From contig JAPVLO010000133.1 of NCBI GenBank assembly GCA_027257055.1, positions 2,852,001 to 2,916,000 of the forward strand: a stretch of 64,000 bases of DNA, given 5' to 3'. Positions 58,485-64,000 of this stretch are shown in pieces (position 1 is the stretch's first letter; the number at the start of each line of letters is the position of its first letter). Source of the stretch: Cephalopachus bancanus (taxonomy: Eukaryota > Chordata > Mammalia > Primates > Tarsiidae). A model generated the notes under the pieces. The model had not been told where the DNA came from. It saw nothing but the letters and a program-made list of their open reading frames with translations, and made no database searches. A program made the position numbers and the translations under genes.

Positions 58485-58600
58485 ACTTTCTGCCCTACCC
58501 ATAACTTTGAACAAATGATTTAACCATGTCTTAGTTTCTTCATCAATCAGGGGTGAAAATGCTGATCAGACAGGGTGCTGTCAACAGGAATAGACTGATA
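58485..58600 (+). repeat. MIR-like fragment
   Basis: CATAACTTTGAACAAATGATTTAACCATGTCTTAGTTTCTTCATCAATCAGGGGTGAAAATGCTGATC follows the MIR middle. Weak. Confidence 0.6.
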
Positions 58601-59635
58601 AAATAGATCAAAAGCACTATTGAGACTACTATGATTTATAAATGTAAGATAACATTATTGTTGGATACTTCTTCTTTGGCTTACACAGATAAATAATAGG
58701 CTTTTCTTCCTCAAATTCCCAGGAACTTATAATAACACATTCCCCATTTTAGACACTATGCTTTTATATGAAAGATTATGAAATGCTTTAGTTCCAGAAC
58801 CTCCTATCCCATTAGCTGATCAAGCCACTCTTATTATAAAGTAGCTTAATGCATCAGTGTGGCTGGAAGATTATTATTGGTGTGGAGGATTGTGCCATAC
58901 AGTCTACAATTTCTTTATACCCAAAGGTCTCCAACCTGGTAGTAAATGGACTCCCCTGTGCTATAAAAAAAATTGGCAATCACTTTATTAGAAAATGGAA
59001 TGTTTCCAATGGTTCTTTTATGGCCCTGAAGGGTACTAGAGTCCTTTTTTTTTTCTTTAATCACATTTCCTTTTGCAACTTGGTATTTTCATAATTATTG
59101 TCTTTGAGGCACCAGTATCTGTTCAAAATCAAGTGTGGCCTCTAACTATGTCAAGTTATAACTAAACAAATATATGAACAGTAGAGAAATTCCATCTATA
59201 AAGGGATAGCTTGATCTATAAAATACCACCCATATTGATTTTTGTGTGCTTCCAAAGGCTTAACTGATGCTGTTGTTCGTTAAACTAATACGTTTTGGCA
59301 TCATGGAAACTCAATATGTTGTTAACAGTTGATCAAAATTAGAAATGAATTATCTTGCTTGTTTGTTTATTCTGGGCTTAGTCCTCTAGTTACCCTAGGT
59401 TAATTTTCAAGGTCAGTGAACTGAGGCATGCTTCTAACAGAGTTCACAGAAAGAGTTTTAAAATATTCCCTCTCACCAGTCCCTTCTCCCTCCCCTTGAC
59501 ACCAAAATATTGATCAGCTTTTCCCTCTGTGTCCTATGGGGTGACCAAGATGCATGCAGAAGTGAACAACAGGCTGGAGAAACACAGGGCCACTGCCGCA
59601 AGGCTCAATTTAGAATTAATTTGCTTCTTATTTGA
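58601..59635. other. Unannotated AT-rich sequence
   Basis: About 1 kb. Nothing recognised. Confidence 0.4.
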
Positions 59636-59639
59636 AGAA

Positions 59640-59830
59640 TGTGCTACTTTCTGATTACAAAAGTAATATCAGTTCTTTGCAGTGCAAGATTTGGAAAAGG
59701 CAGGAAGTCTAAAGAGATAAATTACCCACAGCACCACTAGCCATAGGTAGCCATAAACAATTCTAAATTTTCAATTTGGTTTTTAACTATTTCATTCATG
59801 ATTTTCCTTAAGGATAAACACTACCCTGGA
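59640..59830 (-). repeat. Old L1M 3'UTR fragment, antisense
   Basis: CTGATTACAAAAGTAATATCAG, GCAAGATTTGGAAAAGGCAGG and CCCACAGCACCACTAGCC fit the same old stretch as at 28865-29080. Confidence 0.55.
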
Positions 59831-59932
59831 TTTTTTTTTTAATTATGCTAATTTTGTTTATACGTCACCTAATGTTGATTTGCACTTCTTGGATTCTATG
59901 ATGCAGATTCTAACCTTAGAACATATATGAAG

Positions 59933-60218
59933 CCGGGCTCGGTGGCTCAGCCTGTAATCCCGCGCCTTTGGGAGGCTGAGGTGAGTGGATTGCCTGAGCC
60001 CGCGGGTTCGAGACCCGCCTGGGCAGCAAGACCTCATCTCTACAATAAATCAAAAAAATCAGCCGGGCGTGGTAGCGCGCGCCTGTAATTCCGGCTACTT
60101 GGAAGGCTGAGGCGGAAGGATCGCCGGAGCCCAGCAGGTCGAGGTTGCGGTGGCCGGGAGTGGCCACTGCACTCCAGTCTGGGCGACAGAGTGAGACTCC
60201 AACTCAAAAAAAAAAAGA
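59933..60218 (+). mobile_element. Alu SINE, lineage-specific type, near-consensus, young-looking
   Basis: CCGGGCTCGGTGGCTCAGCC, GCCCGCGGGTTCGAGACCCG (B box with CpGs kept), CTACAATAAATCAAAAAAATC, GGCGTGGTAGCGCGCGCC and GAGACTCCAACTC plus A-tail. Exact 15-bp target duplication (AGAACATATATGAAG) at 59918-59932 and 60219-60233. Many CpG sites are unmutated, which suggests a recent insertion. Confidence 0.97.
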
Positions 60219-60429
60219 AGAACATATATGAAGAGTATATGTGAAGAGTTATCTTTCAGTTACAAAATGTACTGGTGCCAGAATATGTTTTAAAAAACAA
60301 CAGAGTAACCAGGAAGACAACTCAATGTTGGGCTGATGACAACCAGAAAGAAAAAGAGACAGGTGGGCTACGACTGAAAATAATTAATAACAGTGGGCAA
60401 AGTATGTGGTGTCCGAAGTTACATGAACC

Positions 60430-60922
<493 letters not shown>

Positions 60923-60936
60923 AAAAAGAGCACTTA

Positions 60937-60985
60937 GAGCCATGCCCCAGACAGTAAGCACTCAGTAAGTTAGTGGCCAACTGTA
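60937..60985 (+). repeat. MIR SINE, right part
   Basis: GAGCCATGCCCCAGACAGTAAGCACTCAGTAAGTTAGTG, the MIR 3' end resumed after the AluJ. Confidence 0.85.
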
Positions 60986-60989
60986 GCAA

Positions 60990-61210
60990 TAACACAATAT
61001 TTATCAGACTCTAAGCTAAATGTTTTACATGCATTGCTTCATTTACTCCTACAACGTTCTAGAAAGTAGGGCTAAATGAGAATGAATCCAGAACATGTTA
61101 TCATCTAGAAGTTTGAATTACAAATGAGAAAATTGAGGCATAAAAAGATGTATTATCTTGCCCAAGGCCATACAACGTGTGAGTGATACGGTCTGGAGTT
61201 TCACCCTGGA
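60990..61210 (-). repeat. MIR SINE, antisense
   Basis: GTTTTACATGCATTGCTTCATTTACTCC, ACAAATGAGAAAATTGAGGCATAAA and ATCTTGCCCAAGGCCATACAACG are the reverse MIR order. Confidence 0.85.
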
Positions 61211-61224
61211 CAGCACATGGCACA

Positions 61225-61545
61225 ATTGTTCTTAAAAAAAATTATTCTATTTTTGATTGAAGGGGTCCAAGTGCAGGTTTATCACATGGATTTATGGCAT
61301 GATGGTGAGGTTTGGGCTTCTATGGAGCCTGCCACCCAGGTGGTGGACATGGTGCCCCGTGGGTGTCTGTTCAACCCTTCCCCTTCTCCTCTCCTCCCCT
61401 GCTTAGGAGTCCCCAATGTATATGGTTCCCATTCTTATGCCCATGTGTATCCAGTGTTCAGCTCCCACTTAGAAGTGAGAACACGTGGTATGCAATTTTC
61501 TGTTTCTGTGATCATTCTCTTAGAATAATGGTCTCCGGAAGAGAC
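61225..61545 (-). mobile_element. Older L1 3'UTR and tail, antisense
   Basis: CCAAGTGCAGGTTTATCACATGG, GATGGTGAGGTTTGGGCTTC, CACCCAGGTGGTGGACATGG, GTGTTCAGCTCCCACTTAGAAGTGAGAACACGTGGTATGC. This 3'UTR resembles older primate L1 (L1PA/PB-like) and differs from the lineage type at 29.5 and 35 kb. The open frames across it are not genes. Confidence 0.85.
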
Positions 61546-61660
61546 ATCATCGCTCCTAATTGCCTTGGGCGCACCATCAGCAGGATCAGAATCTCCGTCA
61601 TGGGGCCCAAGAATCTGCAAGTATAACAACATGCTCGGGAAGATCCCAGGCCCCAGATTG
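61546..61660 (+). repeat. Possible MER5-like fragment
   Basis: GCACCATCAGCAGGATCAGAATCTCCG, CATGGGGCCCAAGAATCTGC fit MER5-type hAT middles. Short and diverged. Confidence 0.5.
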
Positions 61661-62885
61661 TGAATTTTTTGCTACTGAGTGATCTTACATGGGAAAGTCA
61701 CTTTCTGTCATTTTTCCACAAAGGGCTACCTTCAAAAACCTCAACTTCAAAAGCTCAGAAACTCTCAAATTTTATTCAGAGCCTTGTACAAAGCAGGTCT
61801 CCCCAAAATACCAAAGGCTAATCCTGCAGCAAGTGAAAGTATTGTTCCAATAAGAGTCTAATATGGGTACAACATCAGGGCACGGTTGAGCAAATGCTGG
61901 CCTTCTTTCCCCCCTGAAGGTGCCTGTTTGTGTGGGATTGATTTTTATCTTTCACTGGATGGATTGATACATAGATTTAATTATATCATGTGTTGCTCCA
62001 TCAATACTGCTGTGCTGCTATTTTACATTCAGCCTGGGTGCCAGATTGAATTAAATGGTTTTTTTAAAGCCTATAAAGCAGGAAAATATCTTTCCCTGGT
62101 TGGTATTTTTTACATATTGGTTACTAAGAGTCTGTAAGCTAACGTGGGTTGTAAAGTTCATTTGCTAGTGAAAAAGTTGATTTGACTTTTATGACTATTA
62201 ATTTTTTATGAAGCACAAAGCAGAATTACCGATGTTACTCCTAACTTAGACACCTCTGTAACTGTTGGGATTGAGGGCACCTCCATTTGGGAAGCAATTA
62301 CCCTGACCATCCCCAAGGAGATAGGGGATCATATACAAAGAGCTTCCAGGTCCGAGTAATAAGATCTAATCATATGTAATGATACCTACCTCAAACAACA
62401 TAGGAAAATTGTTACTTCTTTAGCAATGGATGTCATACATTATAGACTTCAAGTAAAGATGGATGTAGTGAAGAGGGCTTGATCATTTAAGTGAAGTCAG
62501 TGCCACAGCTGAGACATCCCAAAGGATATTAAATCATCATCTTTCTTTTGTGCCTACTATGCCCCGTATAATGCTCTACCAATGCAGTTGACAACAATGA
62601 AACAATACAAAAGCATGCAAACAAACTACTTTTTGGAACCACACATTTTAGAGGGAGGAGTCAGACAACAAATGAAAATATGCTTGTCAGGTGATAATAA
62701 GTGTGGAGATGGAAAATAAGGCAAGATAAACAGTAGAGAATACAGTAACAGGGGAGTTCTACTTCAGATAGGGCACTCACAGAAGGCATCTCTGATATAA
62801 GGGGGTGTACTATACCACCCACCACACTCAGGTAGGATGAGATGTTTAAGAATTATCCTACAATGTTGCTGTACATGTGAAAACT
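61661..62885. other. Unannotated sequence
   Basis: About 1.2 kb, no recognised repeat. Open frames at 61679-61861 and 61886-62137 lack family resemblance. Confidence 0.4.
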
Positions 62886-62893
62886 GTTGTTTC

Positions 62894-63197
62894 TTTTTTC
62901 TTTTTCTTTTTTTTTTTTTTTTTGAGTTGGAGTCTCACTCCATCACCCAGACTGGAGTTCAGTGGCCACTCCCGGCCACCGCAGCCTCGCCTGCTGGGCT
63001 CCGGCAATCCTTCCTCCTCAGCCTTCCAAGTAACCAGAATTACAGGCGCGCACTACCACGCCTGGCTGATTTTTTTTTATTTATTGTAGAGATGAGGTCT
63101 CATTGCCCAGGCGGGTCTCGAACCCGCGGGCTCAGGCAATCCACTCACCTCAGCCTCCCAAAGGCACGGGATTATAGGTTGAGCCACCGAGCCCGGC
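62894..63197 (-). mobile_element. Alu SINE, lineage-specific type, full length
   Basis: T-rich tail, GAGTTGGAGTCTCACTCCATCACCC and on to GAGCCACCGAGCCCGGC. The B-box region GGGTCTCGAACCCGCGGG (reverse) keeps its CpGs. Flanks TGTTGTTTC at 62885-62893 and 63198-63206 are a 9-bp target duplication. Confidence 0.97.
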
Positions 63198-63359
63198 TGT
63201 TGTTTCATTCATCAAATAGAATATAACTTATTCTCATGTGGTACATCATACATTAACTCATTTTGAACTTCACTACACCTTTGTCTTCCTTCCTTCACTC
63301 AGTAGCTATTTACTGACTGTTTCAAAATATTCAAGTGCTGTGCCAAGGCTGGTAAAATA

Positions 63360-63520
63360 ATTGCTCATAGTTATGGAGTGTTTACTAAGCAAAACACTGT
63401 ACAGAGTATTTTGCATGACTTCATAGGCTGGTAAAAAAGATAGTGTTATCTCCAATCACCAATATGGGGTGAGACTCAGATAGGTTACAGAATTCCCAGT
63501 TTCACCTCTGTGTGTAGTGC
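63360..63520 (-). repeat. MIR-like fragment, antisense
   Basis: TGTTTACTAAGCAAAACACTGTACAGAGTATTTTGCATGACTTCATAGG, GTTATCTCCAATCACCAATATGGGGTGAG, CAGATAGGTTACAG follow the reverse MIR. Confidence 0.7.
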
Positions 63521-64000
63521 CATAGCTAGAACAAAAATCATGTTTTCTGCGCCCCATTTTATTTTTTTTACCTACAGCATATGAAAACTTAGGTTAAATC
63601 ATTTGTCTTCTTCTGAGGCACAAGAGACGATGTACATCCCAGAATAAATATACCTCATTGCTAAATGAAACTCGGGAAAGTTATATAACTTAACCCCCTG
63701 CCTTCAGACAAATACATTGGTATTAGCCTCATGTATAGATGCAGCTTTCACCAACAGAGTTCAATCAACCCAGGAAACAGGCTAGTAACTTTATAGTGCA
63801 AACCAGATGTCTAAATAGATGATCCCTGTAATCAGAGCTTTTCAGCGGGACTGAAGAAGTGGGCAAAGGCCTGTACGACCCCCTTTGCACCTACCTCATC
63901 CATGAGAACATCTCTGTTGACTCACCTCCTCCCTCATACCCCTTCTGCCCCAGTGCTGGCCCCATCTGGGCAAATCTTCACTATCCCAGACAGAAATCCT
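63521..64000. other. Unannotated sequence to the window end
   Basis: About 480 bp. Slightly more C-rich at 63860-63990, but no CpG cluster, no clear promoter signal and no exon that I can support. Confidence 0.4.

Noticed and set aside
61217..61626. Two overlapping 100-codon frames
   Set aside because: They lie on the antisense side of an L1 3'UTR. The L1 explains the text.
63860..63990. C-rich end of the window as a possible CpG island or promoter
   Set aside because: CpG count is low and no promoter-like motif stands out.

Overview
This window is non-coding mammalian nuclear DNA and most likely comes from a tarsier (haplorhine primate). It has long AT-rich intergenic or intronic stretches, old mammalian repeats (MIR, L2, MER20-like, MLT1-like, old L1M) and 7SL-derived SINEs, so it is a primate-type genome. 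The lineage call rests on the SINEs. Fourteen full or partial copies belong to one unusual Alu type: head GGCTCGGTGGCTCAGCCTG, linker CAATAAATCAAAAA, tail GACTCCAACTC. This is neither the usual human AluJ/S/Y sequence nor the lemur/loris type. Two AluJ-like copies shared with other haplorhines are also present. The species is an inference. I found no convincing protein-coding exon, tRNA, snRNA, CpG island or CRISPR array. The open reading frames in the window are short and mostly lie in Alu or L1 sequence.

Layout. 1-8 kb: an Alu, a complete hAT-type transposon with terminal repeats and 8-bp target duplication, further Alus, a MIR with a local 154-bp duplicate, and a 7SL-type monomer. 8-19 kb: unique AT-rich DNA with scattered MIR/L2, and a short insertion at 17.1-17.4 kb that joins an Alu/7SL-like piece to an L1 3' end inside one target-site duplication. 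19-33 kb: an internally deleted mariner, old L1 and L2 pieces, a young-lineage L1 3' end at 29.5-30.4 kb, and long unique stretches. 33.9-35.6 kb: an L1 with a twin-priming inversion. 36-41 kb: Alus, MIRs, an MLT1-like LTR. 41.0-41.8 kb: a mariner remnant with an L1 tail nested in it. 42-51 kb: mostly unique, with a MER20 and Alus. 51.7-54.1 kb: an ancient antisense L1 covering the endonuclease and 5' regions. 54-64 kb: unique DNA, a large polypyrimidine tract, Alus, MIRs and L1 ends.

No genes act together here. The readable story is a succession of insertions: MIR/L2/L1M first, then MLT1, MER20 and hAT, then AluJ, then the mariner, the lineage-specific Alu and the lineage-specific L1. Several younger Alus split older MIR or L2 copies. 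The most unusual items are the Alu/L1 chimeric insertion, the mariner pair, the twin-primed L1 and the lineage Alu with a one-base loss in its A-box region. I see no evidence of a new enzymatic or defence system.
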